The notes: generated by a model from the sequence alone, not told the origin. Positions 39,175-48,352 are shown, numbered from the stretch's first letter. The stretch is DNA of 64,000 nt from DATBAT01 sp963824805 (GCA_963824805.1 CAWGQZ010000067.1:1-64000), one strand, 5' to 3'. A program made the numbers and translations.

Positions 39175-39855
39175 CTACAATTTCTTCTCCACCAGTTCTT
39201 CCACTCGCCGCAAAACCTCATCCTCCGACAACCCGCTGGAATCGACAATCACCGCGTCCGGCGCAGGCACCAACGGCGAAGCAGCCCGGGTTCGATCCCG
39301 CCGGTCGCGCTCGCGCAACTCTGCGGCGACCACCTCGGGTGACGCCGGGGCGCCTTTTGCGCGGCCCTGTTCCAGCCTGCGCTTTTCCCGCACCACCGGA
39401 TCGGCATCCAGAAAAATCTTCACATCGGCATCGGGAAACACTTTGGTCCCAATGTCACGCCCTTCCATCACGATGCCGCCACCCGCGCCCATCTCTTGCT
39501 GATGCGACACCATCCAGGTCCGCACCTTGGGATGCACCGAAACCCGGGATGCCGCCTCGGTCACATCCGGCTCGCGTACCCGCATACTCACGTCGCGGCC
39601 GTCGATAAGCACTCGGTTGCCGCCGAAGCTGGGCTCCAGCTTGATGGAGGAATCGTTGGCCAACTTTACCAATGCGGCTTCATCGTCAAACGAGATGTCC
39701 CACTCAATAGCCTTGAGGGCGAGCGCCCGATACATGGCCCCGCTTTCTAGGTTGACATAGCCAAGTTTGCGCGCTAGGCGGGATGCAATAGTGCTCTTTC
39801 CCGCCCCAGCCGGCCCATCGATGGCAATGATCAGGCGCTTCCCCATGGATTTCAT
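39175..39855 (-). CDS. cmk: Cytidylate kinase
   Basis: A 226-residue enzyme phosphorylating CMP/dCMP with ATP. The P-loop IAIDGPAGAGKST, the CMP-binding block IDGRDVSMRVREPDVT, and the EGRDIGTKVFPDADVKIFLDA segment are all family features. I start at the ATG at 39855 (MKSMGKRL), though the ATG at 39846 is equally possible; longer upstream frame is unlike protein. It is separated from the exporter genes downstream by a palindromic repeat. Confidence 0.94.
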   Translation of the reverse strand: MKSMGKRLIIAIDGPAGAGKSTIASRLARKLGYVNLESGAMYRALALKAIEWDISFDDEAALVKLANDSSIKLEPSFGGNRVLIDGRDVSMRVREPDVTEAASRVSVHPKVRTWMVSHQQEMGAGGGIVMEGRDIGTKVFPDADVKIFLDADPVVREKRRLEQGRAKGAPASPEVVAAELRERDRRDRTRAASPLVPAPDAVIVDSSGLSEDEVLRRVEELVEKKL

Positions 39856-39888
39856 CCGAGCCAATTGTACACACGGCAGAAAAATGTA

Positions 39889-39909
39889 GGGCGGACACTC
39901 TGTCCGCCC
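39889..39909. repeat. GC-rich palindromic repeat (family A, near-ideal copy)
   Basis: Perfect nine-base arms GGGCGGACA and TGTCCGCCC around CTC, upstream of cmk. This copy best represents the consensus. Confidence 0.8.
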
Positions 39910-39950
39910 CCAGCTAACCAAGTGCAAAAGGATTTAAACGCCAGGCGAGC

Positions 39951-41009
39951 TTACTTGCGCGCCAGTTGCCCGCCATCCGTCACAATAAACGCATCCACCC
40001 GCAAGCCCACCGGCAGGTGAGAGCCAGACTCAAGCTCCACCAGCGTCTCCAAAATTTTGCGGTCCACCCGCTCCGTCGGTTCATCTGTCCGGATATTCTT
40101 AGGACCTAACTGCTCACTCACCCGCACCACCCGGCCCCAGAATCTCTTGTCTCCAAAGGCGTCTGCGGTCACGTAAGCCTTCTGCCCCACCCGCACTTTG
40201 GAAACTTCCGTCTCATCCACATCCACCCGCACCCGCAAAACATTCTTGTCGCCGATAGTCACAATCGGATCAGGCACCGTCGACGAATTCGAAACGCTCT
40301 CCCCATTGCGATGATGTTTGCGCAGCACGGTTCCATCGATTGGCGAACGAATGATCGTCTTCTCGTAGCGGGCCTTCGCATCCTCAAGGTTCGCCTTTGC
40401 CAGCCGCAGATCGGCCTCAGCCATCGCCTGGTCCTCCTCACGCGCATGGTCGTCTACCAGCGAATGATGCTCCGAGGCTTCGCGATACTTCGCACGCGAG
40501 ACATCATACTCCCGCGAATAGCGTTCATATTCTTCGCGCGAGATAACCCCGGCTGTAAACAGCTGCCGGCGGCGCTCCATCTCAGCATTCGCGTTGTTCA
40601 TGACCGCTTCCGTCTCATGCACCGTCGACAGCGCTTCTGCCCGTTCCTGTTGCCGCGCGCCGTTAACCACTTTCCGCAGAGTGGCTTCCCGCGCGTTGAC
40701 CTGAGCTTCGGCCGACAGTACCTGCGCCCGGTAGTCGCCATTCATCAGTACCGCCAAAACCCCGCCGCGCTTGATGCTGTCGCCTTCCTCCACATTGACC
40801 GACTTCAGCTTGCCGCTAAGCTCTGAGCCAATCTGGATGTCTTCCGAAATTGGTTCGACCCGCCCGGGTCCAGCTACCAACTGCTCCAGCTGTGCGGACT
40901 GGCTGGCCTTCTGCGCGGCGCTGACTTTTTCTGAATGCGCGGAGAACAGCTTTAGAGAAACGATCAGTACAAAGGTTGCGGCAGAAATGAGAATCAGGCT
41001 TTTCTTCAT
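39951..41009 (-). CDS. HlyD/DevB-type periplasmic adaptor of an ABC exporter
   Basis: A 352-residue membrane-fusion protein with an N-terminal span (LILISAATFVLIVSLKLFS). The barrel-sandwich and hairpin follow, with long alpha-helical stretches (EAVMNNANAEMERRRQLF, VSRAKYREASEHHSL) and the lipoyl-like half RSPIDGTVLRKHHRNGE. The C-terminal part ends SHLPVGLRVDAFI. It bridges the permease to an outer-membrane channel. Last gene of the tetR-permease-ATPase-adaptor set, ten bases after the ATPase gene. Confidence 0.88.
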   Translation of the reverse strand: MKKSLILISAATFVLIVSLKLFSAHSEKVSAAQKASQSAQLEQLVAGPGRVEPISEDIQIGSELSGKLKSVNVEEGDSIKRGGVLAVLMNGDYRAQVLSAEAQVNAREATLRKVVNGARQQERAEALSTVHETEAVMNNANAEMERRRQLFTAGVISREEYERYSREYDVSRAKYREASEHHSLVDDHAREEDQAMAEADLRLAKANLEDAKARYEKTIIRSPIDGTVLRKHHRNGESVSNSSTVPDPIVTIGDKNVLRVRVDVDETEVSKVRVGQKAYVTADAFGDKRFWGRVVRVSEQLGPKNIRTDEPTERVDRKILETLVELESGSHLPVGLRVDAFIVTDGGQLARK

Positions 41010-41019
41010 AACGGACTCC

Positions 41020-41760
41020 TTAAACTGAGGCCTGTGCAGGATAGGAGCCCAGCCCAGGCGGTACTTCGATTTCTTCTAAAGTTGAATCGGCGATCATCCC
41101 GTCCTCGATGCGGATGGTGCGATCTGCAAATTCCATAACCCGTGAATCGTGAGTCACGATAACCACTGCTCGTCCGCGTTCGTGGGCAAGGCCACGCATC
41201 ATCTCCATCACATTGCGTCCGGTGTGCGAGTCGAGCGCTGCCGTGGGCTCGTCGGCCAGCACAATCTGCGGGTCTCCTGCCAATGCCCGCGCAATCGCCA
41301 CCCGCTGTTTCTGCCCGCCGCTCAGGTCGGCGGGAAAGCTGTTGTACTTTTCGCCTAATCCGACCTGCTCCAGCAGCAGCTGCGCCCGCTTCTTACCGGC
41401 GGCGGTCTCGACCTTTTTCAGATCCAGCATCAGTTCGACGTTTTCGCCGGCGGTGAGTGTTGGAAAGAGATTGAATCCCTGGAACACAAAGCCGATATGG
41501 TCCAGCCGGATACTCGCCATTTGCTTCGGCTTCAGCGCCGTGACTTCCTTCCCCGCCACGCGAATGCTCCCAGAGGTCGAACTCAGAATGCATCCCATTA
41601 TCGAAAGCAAGGTAGTCTTGCCGCTGCCCGAGGGCCCCACCAGCATCACCAATTCCCCCGGCTGCACCTCGAGGTCGACGCCGCGTAAGGCGGGAACCCG
41701 AGCGTTGCCTTCCTCATATATCTTGGTCAAATCACGAACCGCTATGGCTGGATGCATCAT
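41020..41760 (-). CDS. ABC transporter ATP-binding protein (LolD/MacB/DevA type)
   Basis: A 246-residue ATPase. Walker A is GPSGSGKTTLLS, the signature LSGGQKQRVAIARAL, Walker B VLADEPTAALD, and the H-loop VTHDSR; all key residues are present. The family powers mechanotransmission exporters that work from the periplasm. It lies between the permease (nine bases) and the adaptor (ten bases), so one operon. Confidence 0.93.
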   Translation of the reverse strand: MMHPAIAVRDLTKIYEEGNARVPALRGVDLEVQPGELVMLVGPSGSGKTTLLSIMGCILSSTSGSIRVAGKEVTALKPKQMASIRLDHIGFVFQGFNLFPTLTAGENVELMLDLKKVETAAGKKRAQLLLEQVGLGEKYNSFPADLSGGQKQRVAIARALAGDPQIVLADEPTAALDSHTGRNVMEMMRGLAHERGRAVVIVTHDSRVMEFADRTIRIEDGMIADSTLEEIEVPPGLGSYPAQASV

Positions 41761-41769
41761 TCCCCCAGA

Positions 41770-42894
41770 TCAACCCTTAAACACCATGGCCGGATCAAGC
41801 CGCGTAACCTTGTTGATGGAAACCAATGCCGCACTCGTGCACATTAGGAGCGTAAGGAAGAACATCCCTACCGCCATTGGCCAGGGCATCAGGATCGCGG
41901 CCCCGCCCTCCTGGCTGGCCCGCACTACGAATCCGCTGACGATCATCCCCAACCCATACCCGATCACCGCACTGATCGCCGCTTGCGTGAGAATGACTTT
42001 GTACACATAACTGTTGGGCGCGCCCATCGCCTTCAACGTTCCGAATTCCTTCAGGTGATCGACGGTCGTTGCATAAATTGTCTGCGCCACCACCACAAAG
42101 CCAACCACTAACCCAAGAATTGCCGCCAGCAGCACCGCCACTCCCGCGCCGGTGGTGAACATCCAATAGATTTGCGTCATGCGGCTGAATTCACGGCTGG
42201 TAAATACTTCGACGTCCGTCAGGCGTCCCAATAGTCCGCGGCGCACCGTGTCTAGATCCGCGCCCGGCGCCAGCTTTACCAGGATGAAGATCGTCTGGTC
42301 ATCGGCAAGGCCGCTATACTCTTGCGCCCGCTTGAACGTGGTAAAGACGTAGGGGGAAGTCGTAAACGACCGGATGCCATGAGTGAATCCGACCACTCGC
42401 GCCCGCTTGCCGTTCATCTCGAACGTTTCGCCCACGGCCGTCACCTGCAACTTCGGTTTATAAATGTCGTCAAGAATGATGGCATCAGGCCGCTTCAGAT
42501 CTTCCGCCCGACCCTGCACCAGGTTCCACGGCCGTCCCAATTGCGAGTCCGGATTGATCCCCACGATCTGGACCGATTCATTCCGTCCGTCGGGCCGCTT
42601 CCACTGTGTCCAATGGGTAATAAATTTCTGAGCTTCGGCCACTCCCGGCACCGCGCGGGCCTGGTAAAGCTTGCGCTCGCTGAAAGGCACCCCCAGCTCG
42701 ACATAGGGAACGTGCTTCGAGGTGATCCACAAGTCCGCGCCTGAATTGTCGACCAGCGCCGAGGTAGTTTCCGTGAAGCCGACGAAGAGTCCAAGCTCAA
42801 CCACGATGAGCACCACGGCAAAGACAATGCCTGTCACCGTAACCGCCAGCCGCACCTTGTCGTGGAATAGATTCCTGCGCGCCAGAGGAGGCAT
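41770..42894 (-). CDS. ABC transporter permease, DevC/MacB-like
   Basis: A 374-residue permease with one N-terminal span (VTVTGIVFAVVLIVVELGLF) followed by a periplasmic domain of about 230 residues and three C-terminal spans (VAVLLAAILGLVVGFVV, ISAVIGYGLGMIVSGFV, MAVGMFFLTLLMCTSAAL). This is the MacB/DevC topology. Together with the adaptor and ATPase it forms a tripartite exporter of unknown substrate. Its start lies next to the tetR stop, so the two are coupled. Confidence 0.88.
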   Translation of the reverse strand: MPPLARRNLFHDKVRLAVTVTGIVFAVVLIVVELGLFVGFTETTSALVDNSGADLWITSKHVPYVELGVPFSERKLYQARAVPGVAEAQKFITHWTQWKRPDGRNESVQIVGINPDSQLGRPWNLVQGRAEDLKRPDAIILDDIYKPKLQVTAVGETFEMNGKRARVVGFTHGIRSFTTSPYVFTTFKRAQEYSGLADDQTIFILVKLAPGADLDTVRRGLLGRLTDVEVFTSREFSRMTQIYWMFTTGAGVAVLLAAILGLVVGFVVVAQTIYATTVDHLKEFGTLKAMGAPNSYVYKVILTQAAISAVIGYGLGMIVSGFVVRASQEGGAAILMPWPMAVGMFFLTLLMCTSAALVSINKVTRLDPAMVFKG

Positions 42895-42895
42895 G

Positions 42896-43531
42896 TCAGT
42901 TCCCCTCCTTCGTCATTCCGCGGAGCACGGCGTCGAGCATCAATTCGACCCGTTCCTGCATAGGACGCCAATCGACCCACTCGTCATTGCATTTCGCGAT
43001 TTGCAGCGAAATCACTCCATGCACTCCAGCCCACAACGTCTGTGCAATCAGATCAGGATCGCGAATGTCATCACGAAATCGTCTTTCGGCCAATGCTTGG
43101 TTCACGGTCAACATCAGCAACGCGTAGGCGTCGACCTCGGGATTGCCCTTGATCTCATGGTCCGACTCCTCCAACTCCCCGCTGGGATGTGGAGTCATGA
43201 ACATGAGCCGGTAATGATTAGGATGGCGAATGCCAAACTCGATGTACGATCGCCCGATTTGCTTGATCCGCTCCAGCGGATCAAGAGGCATCGGCACCTT
43301 TTGAAACTCCGCCGCAAGGCGTGCAAAGTCCTCGTTGCAAAGCTCGTGAAAAAGGTCCTTCTTGTCGGCGAAATGGACATAAATCGCCGTCGGCGAGTAC
43401 TCAATCTTCTCGGCCACTTGCCGCATGGAGACGCCCTCGTACCCATGCAGCCCAAACAACTCCCGCGCCGCATCCAGGATCTTGTCTCGCGTCTCCGACT
43501 TCTCTCGTTCTCTGCGTTCTTTGACACCCAT
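42896..43531 (-). CDS. TetR-family regulator of the ABC exporter operon
   Basis: A 211-residue repressor with a typical TetR N-terminal helix-turn-helix (ILDAARELFGLHGYEGVSM, VAEKIEYSPTAIYVHFADKKDLF). The C-terminal ligand domain resembles TetR_C_33-type sequences (GIRHPNHYRLMFM). It is the first gene of its operon, immediately upstream of the permease. Tandem TTAAC palindromes at 43548-43574 lie just before its start, so self-control of the whole operon is likely. The inducer is unknown. Confidence 0.9.
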   Translation of the reverse strand: MGVKERREREKSETRDKILDAARELFGLHGYEGVSMRQVAEKIEYSPTAIYVHFADKKDLFHELCNEDFARLAAEFQKVPMPLDPLERIKQIGRSYIEFGIRHPNHYRLMFMTPHPSGELEESDHEIKGNPEVDAYALLMLTVNQALAERRFRDDIRDPDLIAQTLWAGVHGVISLQIAKCNDEWVDWRPMQERVELMLDAVLRGMTKEGN

Positions 43532-43547
43532 AACGTTGGTCCATAAC

Positions 43548-43574
43548 TTAACAGTGTTAACTTAACATCGTTAA
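43548..43574. promoter_or_regulatory. Tandem operator candidate for the exporter TetR
   Basis: TTAACAGTGTTAA (43548-43560) and TTAACATCGTTAA (43562-43574) are adjacent imperfect palindromes, 17 bases upstream of the tetR start. The position in the promoter region and the shared TTAAC half-sites support operator function. Confidence 0.65.
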
Positions 43575-43797
43575 CTTAAAATACGCTGGTCGTTTCTGTC
43601 AAGCGAAATTTCCAAAGTGGGAAGTTTAAGCCGCAGGAAATGCAATGTAAGTTACGTGGATGTGTACCTTAGAGCCTAATAAAATCCTCATCCTGAGCAA
43701 GGCATGGAGTGAACAAAAACCCAACCCGAATTTCCTGCCGAGTCCGGAATCTTTTTCACTGCTGGCGCAACCGAACTCTTCAATCTTCTTTCAACAT

Positions 43798-44010
43798 TCA
43801 TTTCCAGGCCGGCCAGGTGGCGAGCAAGCTCTTAACGTCGCCGGCGGCAGTCGCGACATCCGCCAAGGCCGAGGCGGCGGTCGAAACAAAGTCGCGCAGA
43901 TGGAGCAGGGCGGTATTGCGGGTGTCTGGAGCCCAAAACTCCTTGCGCTTCACGCTCCGCTCGAATTCCTTTTCCCAAGCGGCCGCCACTCCTGGAGGAA
44001 CCTGGGACAT
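43798..44010 (-). CDS. Possible small protein of unknown function
   Basis: A 70-residue frame with a modest ribosome site (GGCAGGAC) ahead of MSQVPPGVAAAWEKEFERS. It is helical in appearance, with an amphipathic middle (DTRNTALLHLRDFVSTAASAL) and the end TWPAWK. The region around it is otherwise empty, and competing frames on the plus strand look random. I cannot assign a family; the call is weak. Confidence 0.35.
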   Translation of the reverse strand: MSQVPPGVAAAWEKEFERSVKRKEFWAPDTRNTALLHLRDFVSTAASALADVATAAGDVKSLLATWPAWK

Positions 44011-44526
44011 GTCCTGCCACAGGGAGTGACCGCCACCGGCGTTTCATAGGTCATCCACTGTGTCAAAAGAATAGAGTACTGGCCTCGAATGCATCCTTGA
44101 CGGCATGGAGTCGTGTCCTCGAGACGAGATCACTTGGACACAAGCGACCGGTATCGTCCTGCGCTTTTGATCCACTTCGAGTGCCCGCTCAACCACCGCA
44201 AACCACGTAGGAACAAGGCTCCTACCTGTTTAACGAAAACAACACAAGCAAGCCCGCAAAGCGCGGAGTGCTCCCAACGAATCGCGTCATTGTCATTCCG
44301 GGGAAGACGAAATCGGTTTCTCCTTTCCCATTTTCTCCTCGTGCCACCGAGATGTCCGAGAGCTTACAAAGCGAGGCAACACTTCTTTTGGCAAAAGTTG
44401 CGTCAAGAGGCCTTTTTACGCAGGTATTTCTTTCTTCGACTTCGAGCAGCAAATCGCGGAGTGATGGGCATCCGAATTTAGAGAGATGGGTTCTGGTTAG
44501 TGAAGGCAATGCATCGAGGAGAATGA
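44011..44526. other. Intergenic region, no supportable gene
   Basis: About 515 bases upstream of the outer-membrane barrel gene. Open frames here lack ribosome sites and have unlikely composition. The last bases carry AGGAG for the next gene; promoter elements are not evident. Confidence 0.45.
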
Positions 44527-45159
44527 ATGCGCAAAGATTTATTTTTTGTTTTTCTGATTTTGTTTTCCCCCCTGAGTCTTATGGCCCAATATCCTGGAGC
44601 CCGACCATCCTTCGGCGAAGAAGCAACCCGGGCTTCATTTTTCGGCGGCTATTCCTACGGCAGAAATGCCGGCAACGGGTTCAGCGGATGGGAAGGACAG
44701 GGCACATTCAATTTCACTCGCAATCTCGGCATCACCGCCGACGTAAATAGCGCCAGCATGTCGCCCTTCGGCTTTTCAGCTCTCGGATTCTCGGCCGGCA
44801 CCAACCAGCGTCTCACCAGCTATCTGGTCGGTCCCACAGTCACTGCGAATCTCGGCAGAAACGCCGTCTTTGGGCACGCTCTATTTGGCATAGCCCGTTC
44901 CAGCCTGGGTGCAGGCTTCTCTGTTCCGATCATTGGCGGGATCTCAACCGGTGTAACCAGCGGGACTGGATTCGCTATGGAGTTTGGTGGCGGAGTCGAT
45001 ATCGGAATAACGCGGCATCTGGCGTTCCGGGCGGTGCAGATCGACTACCTTCGCACCCAACTCAACACACTGGATGCTCTCTCCAGCGGCCTTTCCACCA
45101 GCCTGGACAATCGCCAGAACACTATGCGCTACTCCACCGGCATCGTGCTGAGGTTTTGA
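44527..45159 (+). CDS. Outer-membrane beta-barrel protein (OmpA/porin-like fold)
   Basis: A 210-residue exported protein with signal peptide MRKDLFFVFLILFSPLSLMAQ and AGGAG just upstream of the ATG. The mature part alternates glycine-rich turns with aromatic strands (FFGGYSYGRN, GWEGQGTFNFTRNLGIT, LVGPTVTANLGR, FAMEFGGGVDIGITRHLAFR) and ends with a terminal phenylalanine (TGIVLRF), the classic outer-membrane insertion signal. Size matches an eight-stranded barrel. Its ligand or role is unknown. Confidence 0.85.
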   Translation: MRKDLFFVFLILFSPLSLMAQYPGARPSFGEEATRASFFGGYSYGRNAGNGFSGWEGQGTFNFTRNLGITADVNSASMSPFGFSALGFSAGTNQRLTSYLVGPTVTANLGRNAVFGHALFGIARSSLGAGFSVPIIGGISTGVTSGTGFAMEFGGGVDIGITRHLAFRAVQIDYLRTQLNTLDALSSGLSTSLDNRQNTMRYSTGIVLRF

Positions 45160-45258
45160 AGTTTCCGGGGCAGCGCGAGACTACCTCTCACCCGCCCTAA
45201 TCAAAAGAATTCCTGTCATTCCAACGAAGCAGGAAACTACTCTCCCCATCCCAGCTCT

Positions 45259-45285
45259 GTCATCCCGAGCGAAACCGAGAGACCT
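45259..45285 (+). repeat. Dispersed repeat B, diverged copy
   Basis: A copy of repeat B with changes: CATCCCGAGCGAAACCGAGA then GACCT, preceded by CTGT, in the gap after the barrel gene. Confidence 0.6.
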
Positions 45286-45364
45286 CGTGTTCCAAAGAAC
45301 CACGCCGCCCAAACCAATCCGGGAAGGGGCCGGGGATCATAGATAAGAAATGCATGGCTTCACT

Positions 45365-45619
45365 CTAGCGGGGGGAAGCGCTAGACAATCCTTCATTGCG
45401 AGCCAGCCGAGTTTGGCTTTTACGTCCCTCTCTTCCGCGGGTGAGTTCCGACTGCACCAGGTCGGCCAATGGATTCGCAGTGAATTGATTGCCTTCGATA
45501 TTGGCAGCCAATTTTCCGCGCCGGTCAATAATCGAGGTAGGCAACGAATGGTTCATCAGGCCTTCATCTGGCAGGTCGACTCCAACCAGGCTGCTCACTG
45601 TTGGATTGTCGGGGACCGG
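45365..45619 (-). pseudogene. SCO1/SenC-family C-terminal remnant
   Basis: The frame holds the end of a SCO-family copper chaperone/redoxin: GVDLPDEGLMNHSLPTSII then DRRGKLAANIEGNQF and LADLVQSEL. The N-terminal two thirds, including the CxxxC copper site, are absent. Immediately upstream on the same strand the sequence becomes a kinase-like N-terminus in another frame, so a deletion has probably fused two genes. No start or ribosome site is proper to it. Not expected to be functional. Confidence 0.55.
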
Positions 45620-45923
45620 TGCACTTCGCCTTCGTCTATTGGCGCAAACACCCTATCCATTCTCTTGGCCCCGCATTCTCGAAGGATGTCTTGAAGGCGT
45701 TTGTCAGCATTTCCAAAGCAAGGGCGAAGTCGTCCGCTTTGTCTGCTCGGGATAAATCGAGCGCCTTAAGGAAACCCTTCTGGCCATTGCGCTCGCCGTG
45801 GTAACAGACGGAATACTTCGTTCCTGTAGAGCCATCGGTTCGGTGATGGCGGGCCGTTACCCTCCACCCACCTGAGAGAGTCTGACCTTCCAGGTTAAAA
45901 GCTGCAGCGCGCTCGTTAGACAT
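45620..45923 (-). pseudogene. Protein-kinase-like N-terminal remnant
   Basis: MSNERAAAFNLEGQTLSGGW begins a frame continuing GTKYSVCYHGERNGQKGFLKALDLS and EMLTNAF, resembling the N-lobe of a kinase-like protein (the FLKALD lysine would bind ATP). After a frame change near 45700-45710 it continues DILRECGAKRMDRVFAPID and stops at the junction with the SCO fragment near 45619. Only about 100 of some 300-plus kinase residues remain. Assignment is tentative. Confidence 0.5.
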
Positions 45924-46072
45924 GGGAGCAAAAGCTTATGACTACCATATGTTCTGATTTTAGGAAATCTCGCGAGATCGCCGCCGCCCTTGACCATCGG
46001 GCGGCTGGGGTTCGGAACGACTTAAAAATGGTCATCCAAAATTGCTGACTTCTGAAACTACTCGTCCAATCC

Positions 46073-47110
46073 CTACTTCCCCCGAATCATCTCCACCACC
46101 CGCTCATAATCATCCACCGTCGAATACTCGATCACAATCTTGCCCTTTCCCTTGCGATCGCGGATCTTCACCTTCACCCCCAGAATCCGCTGCAACTCGT
46201 TCTGCGCCGCCCTTACATTTGGATCGACCCAGCGCGCCGTCCCCGGCTGCTTCTCCCGCGGATGCTCAAACTGCTTGATCGTGATCTCTTCGATCATCTC
46301 TTCCAGGCCGGCCAGTGACATCTTCTTGCTCAGCGCTTCGTCGGCAACGCGCGCAATCTCTTTATTGTCTTCCAGGCGCAACAGCGCCCGCGCCTCGCTG
46401 AATCCCAGCACCCCGTCCAGCAGATACTGCATTACCGATCCCGGCAGCCGCAGCAGCCGCATGTAATTCGATACCGACTCGCGCGACATCCCCACCCGGT
46501 GCCCGATCTGCTCCTGCGTCAGCCCAAATTCCTTGCTCAACTGCGAAAACGCCGTCGCCTGCTCCATGCAGTTCAGGTCCTCCCGCTGCAGGTTTTCGAC
46601 GATGGTCATCTCTGCCGCCTGCTGCTCGGAAACCCGCCGCACAATCGCCGGGATTGTCGTCTTCCCCGCCAGCTTCGAAGCCCGGCACCGCCGCTCGCCC
46701 AGCACCAGCACATACCGCCCTGCCGTGCCGGGACGCACCACAATCGGCTGGACCACTCCGTTCACGTTGATCGAGTCCGCCAGGTCCCCCAGCATCTCCT
46801 GATCAAAGTGCCGCCGCGTCTGATAAGGATTGTCATCAATCAAATCCAGCGCGAGCGTCATCACCGCATCGCCGGAAGCAGACCGCGCGGCAGCCGCCTG
46901 AATCTCAGGCACAACCCCAGGCGTGGGTGAAGCCCCCACCGCTAACCGTGGCCCGGAAGGCAGAAGCGAATCAAGCCCCCGCCCCAAAGCCTTGGCTTTG
47001 ATCGCCGGATGGGCTGCAATGACCTTGTCGCCGCTCGGTTTATCCGCCACGTTGTCGGCAGGTTTTTCTGCCGCGCTCGGCGCCACAACTTTCTCCGCTA
47101 GGTTAGTCAT
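46073..47110 (-). CDS. parB: Chromosome-partitioning protein ParB
   Basis: A 345-residue CTPase clamp that loads at parS and spreads on DNA. Features: a low-complexity N-terminal segment, LGRGLDSLLP (ParA-stimulating motif), DNPYQTRRHFDQ, the CTP-binding GERRCRASK and the HTH FGLTQEQIGHRVGMSRESVSNYMRLLRLP. The C-terminal dimer domain ends YERVVEMIRGK. Downstream partner of parA in one minus-strand unit with a 182-base gap. Binding sites are the palindromes at 48282-48610. Confidence 0.95.
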   Translation of the reverse strand: MTNLAEKVVAPSAAEKPADNVADKPSGDKVIAAHPAIKAKALGRGLDSLLPSGPRLAVGASPTPGVVPEIQAAAARSASGDAVMTLALDLIDDNPYQTRRHFDQEMLGDLADSINVNGVVQPIVVRPGTAGRYVLVLGERRCRASKLAGKTTIPAIVRRVSEQQAAEMTIVENLQREDLNCMEQATAFSQLSKEFGLTQEQIGHRVGMSRESVSNYMRLLRLPGSVMQYLLDGVLGFSEARALLRLEDNKEIARVADEALSKKMSLAGLEEMIEEITIKQFEHPREKQPGTARWVDPNVRAAQNELQRILGVKVKIRDRKGKGKIVIEYSTVDDYERVVEMIRGK

Positions 47111-47210
47111 AAGCTCTTTCCAAAATAGATATCGATCAATCTAAGTCGCGTACTCTTGTAATCCCTGCTCTCCCGGGTAACGCCTTTGCGTCGCGGACGG
47201 CACCGGGTTG

Positions 47211-47236
47211 TCATCCCGAGCGAAGCCGAGGGACCT
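47211..47236 (+). repeat. Dispersed repeat B
   Basis: Copy of repeat B in the parA-parB gap: TCATCCCGAGCGAAGCCGAG then GGACCT. Confidence 0.65.
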
Positions 47237-47292
47237 GGCGGTCCGGGAGGTTGCACATATATCGACGAGAATGAATATAGATGCAAATCGAT

Positions 47293-48171
47293 CTAAGCGG
47301 ACTTATCCAGCTCCTCCGCTGGCTTCTCCTCTTCCTGCCCAACCATCGCAGTCGTTCCGGGCTCCTCTGCCACCGCAACCTCCGTAGGCGCGGCTTCTTC
47401 AGCCACCGGCAAGCTCCGCGCAATAATCTCCTTAGCCAACCGTATATAGCTCTCCGCCCCCTTGGACCGGATGTCATAAACCAGCGCCGGCTTGCCATGA
47501 CTGGGCGCCTCCGCCAACCGAATGTTCCGCGGGATGGTCGTGGTACAAAGCTTGGGCCCAAAGAAGCGCTTCAGTTCTGCCGTCACCTGCTGCGCCAGGT
47601 TGGTGCGCTCGTCAAACATGGTCAGCACGACGCCCTCGATCTCCAACGAAGGGTTTAGCCCGGAACGTATCCGCTCCACAGTGTCGAGCAGCTCCGAGAT
47701 GCCTTCCAGCGCAAAGTACTCCGCCTGCATGGGGATCAGAACCGTATCGGCAGCCACCAACGCATTAAGCGTCAGCAAATCGAGAGCTGGCGGGCAGTCG
47801 AGCACGATGAATTGAAAACGTTCGCGCAAAGTGTTTATAGCTTCACGTAAACGAAATTCGCGGCCCTCCGCCTCGACCAGTTCGATGTTGGCCCCAATGA
47901 GGTTCTTGTGCGCAGGCACAATCCACAGCTGGTCGACGCCCGTAGGCTGCACCGCATCGTCTGGATTCGCAGCCGCCATCAGTAGGTGGTAGGTGTTGAT
48001 ACGGTCGGGATCTTTGGCAAGGCCCAGGCCGCTGGTGGCATTCGATTGCGGATCGCAATCTATAAGTAAGGTGTTGACTTCGGCCGCTGCTAACGATGCG
48101 GCTAAATTAATGGCAGTCGTAGTCTTCCCCACGCCGCCCTTCTGATTGGCAACAGCGATTACACGTCCCAT
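47293..48171 (-). CDS. parA: Chromosome-partitioning ATPase ParA (Soj)
   Basis: A 292-residue deviant-Walker ATPase. The motif KGGVGKTTTAINLAASLA, IDCDPQSNATSGLG and FIVLDCPPALDLLTLNAL are diagnostic. The C-terminal 40 residues are an acidic/alanine-rich extension (TEVAVAEEPGTTAMVGQEEE). It forms DNA-dependent gradients that move ParB-parS complexes. It follows rsmG in the order rsmG, parA, parB on the minus strand, but a 664-base gap with parS sites separates them. Confidence 0.95.
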   Translation of the reverse strand: MGRVIAVANQKGGVGKTTTAINLAASLAAAEVNTLLIDCDPQSNATSGLGLAKDPDRINTYHLLMAAANPDDAVQPTGVDQLWIVPAHKNLIGANIELVEAEGREFRLREAINTLRERFQFIVLDCPPALDLLTLNALVAADTVLIPMQAEYFALEGISELLDTVERIRSGLNPSLEIEGVVLTMFDERTNLAQQVTAELKRFFGPKLCTTTIPRNIRLAEAPSHGKPALVYDIRSKGAESYIRLAKEIIARSLPVAEEAAPTEVAVAEEPGTTAMVGQEEEKPAEELDKSA

Positions 48172-48282
48172 GGATGTCTTGGAGAACCGAGAGTGTTCGC
48201 AGGATACGTCCGCATGTTGTGTGAACGCAATGAAAGATTTGCGCTTTTGTTTTTAATGCCTTGGGCGCGCTTTCCACAGAGT

Positions 48283-48296
48283 GTTCCGCGCGGAAC
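48283..48296. other. parS site 1
   Basis: GTTCCGCGCGGAAC, a perfect palindrome upstream of parA. It has the shape of the classic parS core GTTTCACGTGAAAC, with the outer GTT/AAC shared. Confidence 0.75.
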
Positions 48297-48315
48297 GTTG
48301 GCGAACTTGCAGGAC

Positions 48316-48329
48316 GTTCCTGCGGGAAC
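48316..48329. other. parS-like site 2 (diverged)
   Basis: GTTCCTGCGGGAAC, five-base arms intact with a changed centre, so binding strength may be lower. Confidence 0.5.
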
Positions 48330-48352
48330 ACAACTTCGATTTTCAGTCCAAC

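Noticed and set aside
44222..44509. 95-codon minus-strand frame upstream of the barrel protein
   Set aside because: No ribosome site and no family resemblance.
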